Shown: positions 41,294 to 54,003 of the stretch, one piece after another
Layout: the number at the start of each line of letters is the position of its first letter
Numbering within the stretch: position 1 is the first letter of the stretch
DNA from: Pohlia nutans
Taxonomy: Eukaryota > Streptophyta > Bryopsida > Bryales > Mniaceae
Reading direction: 5' to 3'
Assembly (NCBI GenBank): GCA_022496805.1
Contig: CM040099.1
Coordinates: 20,630,031-20,694,030 of the forward strand
DNA length: 64,000 nucleotides
Program-made: the position numbers and the translations under genes
The notes under the pieces: model-generated
The model's database searches: none
Told to the model about the DNA's origin: nothing
Seen by the model: the letters and a program-made list of their open reading frames with translations, nothing else

Positions 41294-43436
41294 AAGTGTC
41301 ATATAGAGTTGAGATGAGGCCTCATAGTGTCACGAATTGTTCTAGAGGAGAGATTGAGAGAAAAATTGAGAGAAACAAATTTATTTTAATTCATTTTGTG
41401 CCACATGGACTCCCTTGTGGGGGTGCCACATGGCACATAGAAAAATTAAGGCAAAATTCAAAAAAAATTCAAAAAAAGAAAACATTTCCAAATACCAAAT
41501 ACGTGCGTGAAAAAAACCCAAATATGAAAGAGAAAGTTTACAAAGTTCCAAAATAAGAGTTTCAAAAATGTTCACATATGTTCTGAAGTTCCAAACTAAA
41601 AGCCGTGATCAAAGTCACGATTTTCGATCTCCAATCTCCGATCTCCGATGTCCGGTCTCGACGGTCTCCGATCTCCGGTCTCCGACGTCACTGAAAACGA
41701 TCACTCCTGAAAACTCTCCAGCGAGCGCTCACCCCATCACTCTGTCTCTCAAAATTCTCGACGGCCTCCTCACTCCCTGCGTAAACTCACTCCCGTAAAC
41801 TCACTCACTCCCTGCGAAAAACAAAGTTCTCCTCACTCTCGCTCACTCCCTGCGAAAACTCCGAATGTCACAGACAAGCGCACATCTGAGCCAGACTCAC
41901 ACCAGACTCATAGACTCATCGCCACATCTGAGCCAGACTCACAGACTCACGCCAGAGCCAGAGCTTCATCGCCATAGTGTCACGAATTGATGCGCCCATC
42001 TAAATGTGCAACACCAAATAGAGATAAAGCCACACTAATAAAATAAGCTTGTCAACTTGAGCACAACTTACTGGTCGTGGATGGGAGAACCAGCTTCTAC
42101 TGGCGCTCGCAACATGGCACCTCGCCTAACCTGCATAACAATTTCTCATGAGCATATTGACCTTGGTGCTATACACCAATTGCTGTGGCCCAAACTAATT
42201 CTCACGAATTTTATTCACTTTTGGCTATCAGTTTGTATTAAAAGTGCCATGGAAGAGTATGATTTTTTGCCCTTAATCCATTAAAGGTAGAAAGCTATAG
42301 CAAGATATAAAAAACCACGATATAAATACCAGTGTATTTGCAATCTCATGAAGAGCAGGTTTGAATCCAACACTTACAATGACGTTGAAGAACAAGGAGA
42401 CGAACAAACGTTGCGCTATGATGAAGTCCCCGGGGCCGTCTAATTGCAAGAGACCCTGCCCATAAACCGCAAGATTTGCGTTTGACTTGATTCCCGAACC
42501 CTCCTGCACAACAAACCCCATCAGTTCGGGGACAGGCAAAACGAAAGAAAATTCTGAGCACACAACACTCACACGTAGCAGCTGAGCACCAAAAACAGGG
42601 GAAACAATGCCAAAGTCCTCTTCGAGCCAAGTACAAGAAGTGAACAACGTAGAGCCAGGCAGGAAGAGAATCACAGAGAACGTCACAAACCCCCGATTTG
42701 GCCGGAAAGAAACACCCCGACCCGAAGCTCTCGAATCACTGCCAAATCCAAAACCTTGCAACCGCCATTGCTTGCGGATAGTTTACTGCGGATAGTTTAG
42801 GGTTTGCTCACGAACACTCACGATCGGCACTCCGTCCATCGCCTCACCTCTCGCAGAATGCCTCACCTCTCGCACTGGCACTCCGCCCATCGCGCACTCA
42901 CGCCCATCGCCCATCGCCCATCGCCCAGGAAAATCATTCCATCACTCCTGCGAAAACGGATCCAAAACGTACATGTATGATCTCCGACGGATCCAAAGCA
43001 CTCGATCTCCACACTGTCGCCCCCATCACTCCTACGAAAACGGATCCAAAACAGTTCTGATCTCCGGGAGAGAGAGAGAACCCGGTCACGGAGAGAGAAC
43101 CCGATCGAAAGTGAGAACTCACGGAGACAAAACCACGGAGACAGACTCACGGAGACAGAACTCACGAGAGAGAGAGAACCCGAGACAACTCCAAACATTG
43201 ACTGACTGACTGAGAGACAACTCGAGATACCCATGGAGTCCCATCATTCACCTCATCGCCCCGTCAGCGCCTCGTGGACCCCCTCAGAATGCAGGGATAT
43301 AATTTTTCTTGAAATTACGTGTACCCCCCCTTTCATACGTAGAGTGGCTACTTAAATTTCTTTTTTAATCCAGGGCCCCGTGTTTTCCGGGCCACCTAGA
43401 AACTGAATTTTGGGGTCATAGTGTCATATAGAGTTG
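41294..43436. mobile_element. possible gene-capturing insertion bounded by a 17-bp direct repeat
   Basis: AGTGTCATATAGAGTTG occurs at about 41294-41310 and again at 43420-43436, and also once more 26 bp to the left of the first. Between them lie captured exons (42072-42503) and GC-rich, low-complexity stretches (for example 41640-41960 and 42880-43190). No transposon ends or coding transposase are recognised, so the mechanism is open. Confidence 0.35.
42072..42503 (-). pseudogene. two-exon fragment of a large plant glycine-rich protein gene
   Basis: Exon at 42503-42378 encodes GSGIKSNANLAVYGQGLLQL then DGPGDFIIAQRLFVSLFFNV. It has a TGTGCAG acceptor and a GTAAGT donor. The next exon, 42130-42072, encodes VRRGAMLRAPVEAGSPIHDQ and ends in GTAAGT. 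Joined in phase 0, they match a segment of the large plant glycine-rich proteins of the At5g11700/At4g32920 type (pattern NLGLYGQG...L.GPGD...QRL.LSLFYNV.VGPGS, from memory). Neither the preceding nor the following exons of that gene of more than 1000 aa are nearby. The copy is therefore an isolated fragment, although frame and splice sites are intact. Confidence 0.6.
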
Positions 43437-43838
43437 TTTCAATACAGCACCGTGCCCGAGGAGGCGGAATTTTGCTTCAGTTGTTTCAATACAACACCGT
43501 GCCCGAGCCCCGAGGTGGCGGAATTTTGCTTCAGCACCGTGCCCGAGGTGGCGGACGTTTACGAGGTGGCGGATATCACCTCATGAAGTTGCTAGGGTGG
43601 TTACCCCATTCCCAACTGAATAAGAAATACGGATATGAGGCATTGATATTATTTAGTATTTTTTTTTTTGAGGTAGACAAGAAGAAATGGATTCCTACAC
43701 AAGTTGAAACATAATTTTTAGATGAAGAATTAATTAGTTATAAAATTTCAAAGTTGAAGTATGACGCATCCCATTCACGTCATATAGGTACACCTCTTTC
43801 TGTCTAAAGAAGATTTGTATTGTACAAACTAAAGATGC

Positions 43839-44510
43839 TTAACCCCTAACAGCCGCGCAGACCAAAAAATGGTCTTTGGATGATTTGAATTAGTTGTTGG
43901 ATGAAGAAAGAATGTTGAATTCCATCCATTTTTTGTGTGAAGGGTTTTCATTGGTCATGCCATCCCTTCAAATTAAATTCAAGTAATTCAAGACATTTTG
44001 GGATTTTACATGGGGTCCCAACTACAAAAAGAGTAATAAAAATGATTCACCACGTAGTGTATTTTGGATTTTTATGCTTTTTCTTGCTTAAACTAAATTT
44101 AGGTCATGAAAATGAGTTCTATTGCATTTTAGCTTAATTAACAAAATGAAGCTTACATAGTCTAATGACTACTCCACTTTGATTTTTTTTTTTAAATTCG
44201 ATAATTGAGTATTTTATAAGAGTTACAAGTTTGGTGGGTATTTATAACATGATTTTTCAGTAAAATTACTATGATTTTTTGAAGTGATTGTAAAGAAAAT
44301 TCCTATCAATTACAAAATATGTAATTTTAGGAAAAATTACTACAAATTTTATTACTACAAATTTAATGAAAAATTCATGATTTGTAGTAGACACATGGTT
44401 CCATCTACTAAAAATATAAAGTTGAATTTTTATTTTATTTATAGTGGCAAATTGAGTGTAACAGATAAAGCATGATTCCATGGTCATAGGCCTAGGCATT
44501 TAGGGGTTAA
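43839..44510. mobile_element. piggyBac-type MITE, family 4, copy 1
   Basis: TTAA at 43839-43842 and 44507-44510. Ends CCCCTAACAGCC and GGCATTTAGGGG. About 85-90% similar to 47408-48139 by eye. Non-coding. Confidence 0.8.
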
Positions 44511-44879
44511 ACCAACAACAACGAATCCATAACCATACTTACATATACTAAAACCAACAAGAGAGAACCCATTACCAACTGTAACTCATGCTACAACCAA
44601 CATCATAATAGCATTGATTGCGGATAATGCCCCTAGCTGTTGGTGAAAGGAGCCAGTTGGTAATGGGGTAACCACCTTATATATATTTATAACATGATGA
44701 GCATTCTCGCTACATTTCAAAAAAAAAATCATTTTTTTTTCTTTATATGTTTAGCAGCCCATTTTTGGGGTAGAAATCCAGCTAATTTTAGATTACTATT
44801 TTGAGATCGCTGCCCGGAATAGTGCGTCAAACACACAAGTGAGCAACTCTGAGGAAGGTGAGGAAGCCCTTGTCCGGGC

Positions 44880-45370
44880 AACAAGTTGGGGCAGCAAATA
44901 AGGTAGACGACCTGTTTCCGATCAGGCCCCCAATCACACAGTATAGGGCGACCTATTTCCGTGAATGAGCCTGCATTATTTTTGAATTCAATTTGCAAAC
45001 GGTGACGGAAACATGTTTCTAGGATGTTTCTTCTTAACATGGAATGGTTGGCGCCGAGAATGGAAACTTGTTACCGAGCTAGTATGATATCATGTGTTCT
45101 TGATATGAAGTAGCACCAATATCAAGATCTAGTTTTATAGTTCTTGGAAATAGGTCAACCTATATTGCAAGAACGGGTTGGAGAGAATCTTTACTTTGAA
45201 AATTCGTAGTAAATTTAATATTGCCCCAAAATTTGTTCAAAAATATGCGACCTTCTTCAAATCTAATTCCCTACACTGCAAGATTATTTGCCTATTCGTT
45301 ACTCCACCGGAAGTACGCTAAATTGCTTAAGGTGATCAGAAACAGGTCGTCTACCTTATTGTGTTTCCGC
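44880..45370. repeat. inverted repeat pair
   Basis: AATAAGGTAGACGACCTGTT (about 44898) and its inverse AACAGGTCGTCTACCTTATT (about 45342), extended by GATCAG/CTGATC-like pairs. It is probably a MITE whose ends are not resolved. Confidence 0.5.
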
Positions 45371-45814
45371 TTCCAACCTGCGTTTCGAATCATCTCTGCG
45401 TGAGGAACACGGTACCGTGCACCGTGTTTGTCCATTGTTCCGGCACGCCGTGTCCATGTGAAGTCGGGGCTGTGCACAAGCAGCAATGGTCATGTATCCG
45501 TAAATCTCCCTACTTTTGCTTGGTCAACTCACCTTTCGTGACCCTCCGATGAGTTCACATCTAATGGTGTTCGTGATCCACTTTGACTTTGAATGGGTAT
45601 TACATGCGCGGGGCATCAACTGATCACACTGACTTTTTACTACAGTATTGGCCGCCTGTGTACTATTCAATGATTTCAATCGTAACTACCCCTGGAAATA
45701 AACGTTTAAGGTTTGGGAGGCTCTCCATTCGTGGAATGACTTGAAGCATTGTAGCTTCGTATAGACTCACAGGGAATTCCCTGTGAGCCTACACAAAACT
45801 TTCCAGGGGGTAGT

Positions 45815-45945
45815 TACGCCGGGTGAGGCCCCCATCGTTGGGACTCCCGGCCAGCTCGTGCCCCTCCCTCGTCGGGCTCCCGGCCTCCTCGGGTCGGGTC
45901 CCTCACAGGCCGGGAGTCCCTTCGATGGGGGCCTCCCCTTTTACA
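45815..45945. repeat. GC-rich hairpin
   Basis: Arms GAGGCCCCCATCG...GGGACTCCCGGCC (45828-45855) and GGCCGGGAGTCCCTTCGATG, GGGGCCTC (45918-45946), with a GC-rich loop. It is unlike the surrounding AT-rich DNA. Confidence 0.7.
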
Positions 45946-46261
45946 AATACAACTTTGAAGGAGCTTTCCAGGGCGAGAGCTTTCCAGAACGTTTAGCCAT
46001 TAGAGTTATTTGTAAAGGCATCCGGTCCTTTGTCCTGTATTTTTCATGGACCAGAGCTGGTACCAGAGCATTCTGACACCGCTCCTCTTCACGGTCCCAC
46101 CCCACTACTCAATTCTTCTCCCTCCCTCCAAATTTTTATGAATAAAAAATTCAGTCTATCCAGTGTTCTATTCTGGGTCTACAGTGAGATCACGCCGATC
46201 CTCTCCTTTCCAAATTACAGGTCAAAAAGAAGGGTTTTGAGGTACTTTACAAATAACTCTA

Positions 46262-46591
46262 TTAACCCCTAAACGTTCCACTGTCCAGAAACTGGATCAC
46301 GAACAGATTCAAAGCCTTGTAACTTTCTCATATAACCTCGGGTGATTTTCATCCAAGTCATTTTTAAAAACCTATTAAATTCTCTACCAATTACAACAAA
46401 TCTTTTGTGATGAAGAGCTCTTGATAATATTGGAGAGACCTTCAACTACTAGTATGTCAAATTTTTTGGGTAGATTTTATGCTTGCGATGGTCTTTTCAT
46501 GTACACCTCATGTACATCTGAGCCATGCTCATATTTACTTTTGAGGCTAGTATCTACTTCTCTGCAAACGGTTGGTATGTTTAGGGGATAA
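46262..46591. mobile_element. piggyBac-type MITE, family 5
   Basis: TTAA at 46262-46265, CCCCTAAACGTTCCACTG start, ATGTTTAGGGG end at 46587 followed by ATAA (one base changed). 322 bp. Confidence 0.65.
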
Positions 46592-47001
46592 AGGTGCTGA
46601 ATGACCATTCCGGCCAATATTATATGGCCGTATTTCATTGTATTTGGAATGGTTCTACACCTCCTATGAGTTTTAAATCTTATAATACTAAGCCAATGTT
46701 GAAGTGATTCACTTTGGAAAATTCTCTCGGGTGGAGTTTAACTCGAATTGACATAATTCAAATTAAGTTGGAAGGTGAACTTGATGTTGTATTTTTTATT
46801 ATTTTTTATTTTGAAAAAAAACTTTAAAAAAACTTTAAAAAAAACTTGCCTGAGTTTAAAAAACTTAAAAAAAACTTGCCTGGGTTTATATAAAGTAGAC
46901 TCAAGTGCAACATCTTGTACCGTACGCAAGCTTACTGGTGTCAGCCAACACTGACTCAAGTGCAATATCGTGTACGAGGGGCGTCGTGTCGGCTAACACT
47001 A

Positions 47002-47217
47002 CACTAAATAGGTAGATTAGTGTTAGATACACTAATTTACATAAACATGTTGTAAGTTTTTACTGTTGACCAATTTTTTTACCCTCTATATTGGTCAAGA
47101 TGGGGATCTTTCAATAGTATTGGAATCAATGTCTTTGGTAATTTTTTTTGTCGAGAGTAAAAATCTATAATGTTTTCAAATCTTATAATTATCTAACACT
47201 AATCTGCCTATTTAGTG
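47002..47217. mobile_element. TA-flanked MITE, CACTAAATAGG family, copy 2
   Basis: 216 bp, same ends as the 34628 copy, in the opposite orientation, TA on both sides. A stray extra end (CTACCTATTTAGTGTA) follows at 47222-47238. Confidence 0.85.
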
Positions 47218-47284
47218 TAATCTACCTATTTAGTGTAGTGAGTCACTCACTACAAAAGAAAATGAGAAAAAAAAACAGAAACAT

Positions 47285-47396
47285 ATTCCAGAGCAACCTG
47301 ATTGGTGTAACCCAGGGAGCTGTCATTCCAGAGCAACCTGATTGGTGTAACCCAGGGAGCTGTCATTCCAGAGCAACCTGATTGGTGTAACCCACG
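47285..47396. repeat. 40-bp tandem repeat, about 2.8 copies
   Basis: Unit ATTCCAGAGCAACCTGATTG plus GTGTAACCCAGGGAGCTGTC, first two copies identical and the third ending at ACCCA. It precedes the next MITE by about 12 bp. Confidence 0.9.
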
Positions 47397-47407
47397 AAGC
47401 GTTTACC

Positions 47408-48139
47408 TTAACCCCTAACAGCCTGCGAGACCCAAAAATGGTCTTTGGATGATCTGTATTAGTTGCTGGATGAAGAAAGAATGTTGAATTCCATTCATTT
47501 TTTTGTGTGAAGAGTTTTCATTGGTCATGCCATCTCTTCAAATTAAATTCAAGTAATTCAAGTCATTTTGGGATTTTACATGGGGTCCCAACTACAAAAA
47601 GAGTAATAAAAATGGTTCACCACGTAGTGTATTTTGAATTTTTTGCTTGTTTTACTTAAACTAAATTTAGGCCATGAAAATGAGTTCCATTGCATTTGAG
47701 CTTTACTAACAAAATGAAGCTTGCCAAGTCTAATTTCAACTCCACTTTGAATTTTGGGAAAATATTGAAAATTGCGTGTTTTATTGTAGTTACAAGTTCG
47801 GTAGGTATCACCATAGTGTAGCAAATTTTCTAAATTTAGAAAACGGATGATTTTCATCTACTGTAATGTTCTTCATTGTAAATTACCTCTTTGATTAAAA
47901 AATAAAAAAAATTGAGCATATTTTGTAATTGATAGGAATTTTCTTTACAATCACTTCAAAAAATCATAGTAATTCCAAATTTTCAACAAATTTTATGAAA
48001 ATTTCATGATTTGTAGTAGACACGTGGTTTCATCTACTAAAAATATAAAGTTGAATTTTTGTCTTATTTATAGTGGCAAATTGAGTGTGATAGGTAAAAC
48101 ATGACTCTATGGTCATAGGCCCAGGCATTTAGGGGTTAA
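47408..48139. mobile_element. piggyBac-type MITE, family 4, copy 2
   Basis: TTAA at 47408-47411 and 48136-48139. Ends CCCCTAACAGCC and GGCATTTAGGGG. Longer than copy 1 by about 60 bp near its middle (47810-47930). Confidence 0.8.
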
Positions 48140-48207
48140 AGCGTTCTCACTATAGTAGATATAGATAAGTAGGTTTTAAGGTAAATGCTCCCTTTTAACA
48201 TACCTTA

Positions 48208-48517
48208 GAGCATCTCCACCCATAGTCCCATACGCGCTAAGAGTCTGACACACGCTATAAGTGAATGAAAAATGCTAAGGGCCCTTCAAAAATGCCTCTT
48301 GGCCCTCAATTTTGGCGTGTCAAGAAATGACCCTCCAAATCTATGTTTAGTTGACTGAATCTGACATTCTACTTGTGATTGGTGCATTGACTATTTGACA
48401 TGCACTTTTGGTGCTTGAAGGACGTTCAAGGGTGGGGGATTGTGATTTCAAGGGCTCTTCAAATATAGATGAATAATTTTAGCGAGTCACCTTTAGCGAG
48501 TATGGGTGGAGATGCTC
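48208..48517. mobile_element. PIF/Harbinger (Tourist-like) MITE, copy 1
   Basis: 310 bp, GAGCATCTCCACCCATAG ... TATGGGTGGAGATGCTC, TTA at 48205-48207 and 48518-48520. The GAGCATCTCCA end and TTA duplication are typical of plant Tourist-like elements. Confidence 0.85.
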
Positions 48518-48890
48518 TTAAACCTTTGGAGAAGTTTATATCTTATGTTGCCATGGTATACGGAGCCTATTCTTGGCCGCTGCTATTCCTGCACTTACCT
48601 ACGTCAAAGTCAGCTGGCGGCGGTTTTTTCTACCCCGCAGTAACTCCCGCAAACCCTCTGCTTGGCCGAAAACTGCCCGTGGGTTGCCAGTGTTATGGCA
48701 AACGAGTGAACAGTCAGATTTGATTTTTTCGGAACCCGTTGGAATCGGTCCCCGCGTACACGTACGCCCTCTACCTGTCGCCGTCTACGTAGATGTGTAC
48801 ATACGTGCCACGTGTGCTTCCATCAGCGTTATGTGAATAGTGAATTCCAAGCTCTAGTGCTCTTAGTCCCATAAGGTTTGCGCCCATCGT

Positions 48891-49640
48891 CCGTCCTCCT
48901 GGAACTATAAAGGAGCGAGGGTCCGGTGGAAAGAGCACACCTTTTCCGGCCTCCTGCCCCGGATCAAGTGTCGCCATTCATCCCATGTGTGTTCATCCCG
49001 AGTTTCATCCAAACCCTACGACCTGGACACCTGGGGCCAGATCTGGAGCCAATGACACGACAAATATCAAATTCCAACTAGCAAATCGGTGTCGTTTCCT
49101 CAAACTCTAAATCCCTAGACGTAAATCGTCAGACACCGATACCCGCTTCTCCGCCACAACCCAAGACCACACCTCACAGCAGTGTTGTGCACGGACCCAG
49201 ATCTACAACCAATGTTATGGAAGGCCCCATTTTAATTTTTCCTTGAACATATATCCCATATGGTATGTCCTGCACACACTCGTAGTCATGAGTATAAAGG
49301 GGCGAGGGTTCGGTGGAAAGAACACACCTTTCCTGGCCTCCTAGCCCGGATCAAGTGTGTCCATTCATCCTATGTGCACATCTTCATGCTCATCCTAGGG
49401 TTTCATCCAAACTCTATGACCTCCAGTTGGGGCCAGATCTGGACCCAATGATATGACAAATGTCAAAGTGCCAACCAGCAAATCGGTGCCATTTCCTCAA
49501 ACCCTAAAACCCTAGACGTAAATCGTCAGACACCGATACCCGCTTCTCCGCCACAACTCCAAGACCACACGTCACAACAATGTTATGCACGGACCTAGAT
49601 CTAGTACCGGTGTTATGGATCGCTCGATTTTAATTTTTCC
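48891..49640 (+). repeat. two diverged tandem copies of a unit of about 370 bp
   Basis: TATAAAGGAGCGAGGGTCCGG (about 48907) and TATAAAGGGGCGAGGGTTCGG (about 49294), then parallel text through GGCCTCCTxxCCCGGATCAAGT, GACACCGATACCCGCTTCTC and AACATATATCCCATATGG. Neither copy has a convincing ORF. Confidence 0.75.
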
Positions 49641-49649
49641 CTGCACATA

Positions 49650-52600
49650 TATCCCATATGGGTTGTCTTGCTCAAATTCGTATGCATCTTTGTGATGTTG
49701 GAAAGAATTATGAAACTCTGAATTTGCTCCAGTTCCCCAGTTCGAACCTCTGCCCTCGCGAACTTCTTTCTTCCGAGCCAATGTTATGCCAGCTCTTCAA
49801 TGCCACATCTTGAACCAACGCTGCGTCAGAACAAGACTCAAACAATCATACACGTAAATTGCCAACTCCAAAATCAGCTGTGCTTTTTCGGTCAGGTCCT
49901 AAAGCAGTGTTATGCATTAGCCTATTCCGGTTGATCATGCCAACTTTGGAATCGGTGTTATGCCCTGCTCCAAACATAAAGAATACAATACGAGGGAAAT
50001 ACAATATTAGGTGATGGAGTAGAATTTTTTTGGGAAAAGTACCGTGGAAGGAGTATATGATTACGATCAAATTTATGTTTGGATGGCTGAAACGACGTCG
50101 GAAAGGGATTGGTGATATCAATCCGATTGAAAGATAATCTCTTTTGTCATATGACAATTTAGGTTCTTTATTACTTCCTAATTCCAGAGTACCAATTGTG
50201 TGTTTATACATGTATATGTTACTTACTAACATTGCTAAGACTTGTTAGATCTAAAGGTGTTCAAAAAGGTTACTGCTATTCAAATGACTACCATAATTGC
50301 CAAGATGTACAAAGATAAATTGGAAATGTCAATGTGAAGATCACATCTGTACGGTTGGATTCATCAAAATATCATATTCATCATATTATCCAATGCCGAT
50401 AATTTCTACATATGGCTTTTATTTTAGAACGCAAACTCTAAGTATGTCATAGAGCCTTTATTGTTTGTTGACCAAAACGATAAGCCATCTATGGTCTACC
50501 TAGATTTGCTTTCTAAAAACGAAAGCTATGTGTAGAAATTATCGGCATTGGGTACTATGTGGGAATTGGGTGCTCCTACATTAAGGGCTTGTTTACACAC
50601 AAACCCGGTCCGATGGTTCCATCTAATCAAAGTAAATAATACAAAATAAAACATTCTATTGTTGGCGTGGATGAGCGCAAAATCAAGATTTTTGTTTCAC
50701 TAATTTTTTCAGTAAGTCCATTCTTAACATTGAGTAGCATGTGTTGGGTATGCCTTTTAGCTTCATCCAGCAAAATAAGCAAAGCAAATAAAGGAGAGAT
50801 ACAAAAGGAATGAGATGGTGGACACATGGCAAACACAAGATATATCAACATTTTCCCAAAGGACCTACATTCATTACTTCTATGCTTGCAAATGAGATAT
50901 GGACACATGTGCTACTCACTTACAACTGTAAGTTTCCAATACTTGCAACTCCATGTAAACATGGGTAGCTAATAATTTACTTTGTCCAAAATGCAGAATA
51001 TATTGCAAATTTGTTGGAAGCCCAAGGGAAAGCCAAACTCTACTACTCAATGTTATATTGGTGGCAAGAGGCGAGTCTTTTAGGTATTTAACCAATACTT
51101 GTAAAGTTCTTATTGTTTCATTTCCTACCCATTGAATCCACATAAAAGTGGAATTGCATTGTAGAACCTTGTAGCATCTTGTTTAAATTTGCCCACCCAC
51201 ACAACATGTAAGAAGGCTCTAATTTGTCCTGTTGCCCAATTTGTGGACATACGGTATGATATATAGTATTGATGAATCGATTGGAGACATTATGCACATA
51301 TGAATTTATACCTTATACATGTCTTTTGTTTGCAAATGGGGCACACACAAGGGTCCTTTTGTTCTATTAGATTAAATATATCAAAGTTTTAAAAAGAACA
51401 TTTTGTCAATCTGTTCAAATATGCTAAAATATTTTAATATTGGACGAGTTGAACGTTAATTGAATCAGCAAATCAAACTCAATGGGCAAGCAGCCTGTTT
51501 AGTGCCATGACAATTAACCTCACATGTGGTGTGAAACTTGACCTTTTTCCATTATTTTTCCATCATATATCATAACAAATTCAAATTTCATTTTTTTATG
51601 AAAGAAAAACATTTTTTCAATATATGTTTATATTTAATCAAAATTTTCAAAAAAATTGGAAGGTTTTTGATCAATAAAACTTATGTCAATTGCAAAGTGT
51701 GCTCATAATAGAGTTATCTTTTAAAGTCTCTTTGAGTTTGAATAAGACACAAAGAATTTTATTCTAATACTCTCTTAGTTGTTCCCTCTAAACAGTTAAA
51801 AGGTATAGAAGAGCTTGGTGGTTTTCAAACTCATGGAAATTTTTTGGACATTAGAAAAGAAGCTCCAAAAAGTTTTCCATGAATTTGAAGAACACCAAGA
51901 TTTTACACACCTAATAATGACAGATCACCAAGCTCTTCTATATCTTTTACTATTTGAAATGAACAAATAAAAACAATATTAAAGTAAAATTCATGGTATC
52001 TTATTCACCTCAAGGTGAATTTATGGATAAATCCAATGTCTCAAAAATTTACAAAAGGTGTGAATTTCTATGAAGAACATCCTTGTGATAATATATTGTT
52101 ATTGTGTTTGTGGAATCAATATAGGACTACATTTTATAATGTTTTAATTTTAGTTATACCATCCAACTTGCTATTATAATAAGTCTATCGATATAACAAG
52201 AATTGGAAAGTATATTAGAAATTAGACTTGAATAACTTTCTATTATTAATAGAATTTAAATTCATTCAAAATCATCTTTAAGGTCAAAATGAATCTATTA
52301 GCAAGAAATTTGAACATGGTTAGGATACAAAAGTATACAATAGAAGTCATTTAACTCTTGAAACACCATAAGCATAAGGTAGGGGGCTCTAAACCCGCCA
52401 CTTTAAGGGTTGTGAGTTTATGCGGACACACAAAGAATTGAACATGATTTTTCACTAGAAGACAAATCCAAGCAAAGACCAACATACTTTGAATCAAAAA
52501 ATTTGAATGTTCCTAAAATTAGTTATGAATTTTTGAAGTTGAAATGACATGGGTTCTAAAGTGGTGCTCTTCACCGTGGGTACATCCAAAATTTCAAAAT

Positions 52601-52800
52601 GTTCGTCCATGGTAGAGTGCGAGTTTAGAACCTTGGTGGGTGTAGAGAGCGCAGAAATGATTTTCCAATTCATTAATTAGTTCAGGCACACACATGACAC
52701 ATGTCACATTTTTGTGCATAGCAGAACTCATTCATTCATACTGCTCATGGGTCCATGTGTCAGTTCCAAGAACATTAGCCCCACAGGACGTCAGGTCTGG
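49650..52800. other. gene-free AT-rich stretch
   Basis: No gene or RNA was recognised. An inverted repeat of about 28 bp (CCAATGCCGATAATTTCTAC at 50381, inverse at about 50529-50557) bounds about 180 bp and may be a small MITE. The rest shows only short chance open frames. Confidence 0.5.
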
Positions 52801-52818
52801 CGCAACTCTTCTTCCTTA

Positions 52819-53351
52819 GAGCATCTCCACCCCTACTCCAAATTTCTGGCTCGCAATTTGAGATCTGGAGGGCCACGCGATTGAACAGTGACTCGCAATT
52901 AAAACCCTCCCTCACCAGGCCACGCGATTGAGAGACCCTAAACCACCTGTCAGCGCGCGCATCGAGGGAATCCGCCTTGATTTCCGTTGCAACTGGAGGG
53001 TCTAGGGCTAAATTTGAGAGAGTCTCAAGCTATTTACGGTGCAGACGGATCCAACGCGCCCACGTCCCCGCACCGCCGAAGATGAGAAAAATATTTTTAT
53101 GAAGCGCGCCCACGCCCACACACAAGAATCTGATCCACAAAACACAAATAGGAACAAATCTTTGTCACAAGTCCCGCACTTTGGGCTCCAGAAACGATCG
53201 ACGGACTCTGGAGAATGGCGAGTCCTTCGAGAAATTTGGCGAGGCCGCGACGTCGAGGCCGCTCGTCTGAGTCGTGGTGGGGCACAAAAAACCGCCCGGG
53301 CCCGCCACAAGCAATCACGGCCCTCGATTTGGAGTAGGGGTGGAGATGCTC
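52819..53351. mobile_element. PIF/Harbinger (Tourist-like) MITE, copy 2
   Basis: 533 bp, GAGCATCTCCACCCCTACTCC ... GGAGTAGGGGTGGAGATGCTC, TTA at 52816-52818 and 53352-53354. The inside is GC-richer than the flanks (53040-53330). The open frames on both strands there are not recognised. Confidence 0.85.
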
Positions 53352-53521
53352 TTACCAACAACAATTACGAACAGATTGCAACACCGTGCTAATCTAAGGA
53401 CGAATCCACAGACCCACTCAAGGGCTCAGGTTCTCCTACTCTAGCCATTATTCACAGCACATTGGTGTACAAGCCACCACCTGGGTAGAAGTGTATGGAG
53501 AGACAGTAGCAGTACACATTA

Positions 53522-53736
53522 CACTAAATAGGTAGATTAGTGTTAGATAATTATAAGATTTGAAAATATTATAGATTTTTACTCTCGACAAAAAAAATTA
53601 CCAAAGACATTGATTCCAATATTATTGAAAGATCCCAATCTTGACTAATATAGAGGGTAAAAAATTGGTCAACATTAAAAACTTACGGCATGTCAATGTA
53701 AATTAGTGTATCTAACACTAATCTACCTATTTAGTG
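53522..53736. mobile_element. TA-flanked MITE, CACTAAATAGG family, copy 3
   Basis: 215 bp, TA flanks, same orientation as the 34628 copy. It lies just upstream of the truncated RPP2 duplicate. Confidence 0.85.
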
Positions 53737-53744
53737 TAGTAATC

Positions 53745-54003
53745 TCACAGGAGATTCAAAGCAGCACAATGAAAATACTGGGAACTTTTACATGTTGTGT
53801 ATTGCTGAAATTGTTCACCTTTGAGAAGCAGAGACGGACGAACTCCTTCGGTTTCCAACGGTTCTCATTCAAGTCTCCATGTCTGTAGGACCTTCACCTC
53901 CAGCACCAACCCCAACAGAACCTCCACCTGAAATATCCTGTCGCTCGATAACTGCAGTTCTACTTTCCTCCTCTACTTCAATTTTAGCCGCGTGATCATC
54001 CTT
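53745..54003. other. unrelated sequence fused to the RPP2 pseudogene
   Basis: This stretch replaces the 5' half of RPP2 in the duplicate. Read on the minus strand, 54003-53880 is an open, acidic and Gly-rich frame (KIEVEEESRTAVIERQDISG...) that might be an exon of another gene. The protein is not recognised. Confidence 0.35.

Noticed and set aside
42863..43234. 123-codon Ser-rich minus-strand frame
   Set aside because: Lies in a GAGAGA and CGGATCC repeat-rich stretch; repetitive and without recognisable domain.
53008..53392. overlapping 117- and 118-codon frames on both strands
   Set aside because: Inside a Tourist-like MITE; the GC-richer interior gives chance openness, with no motif on either strand.
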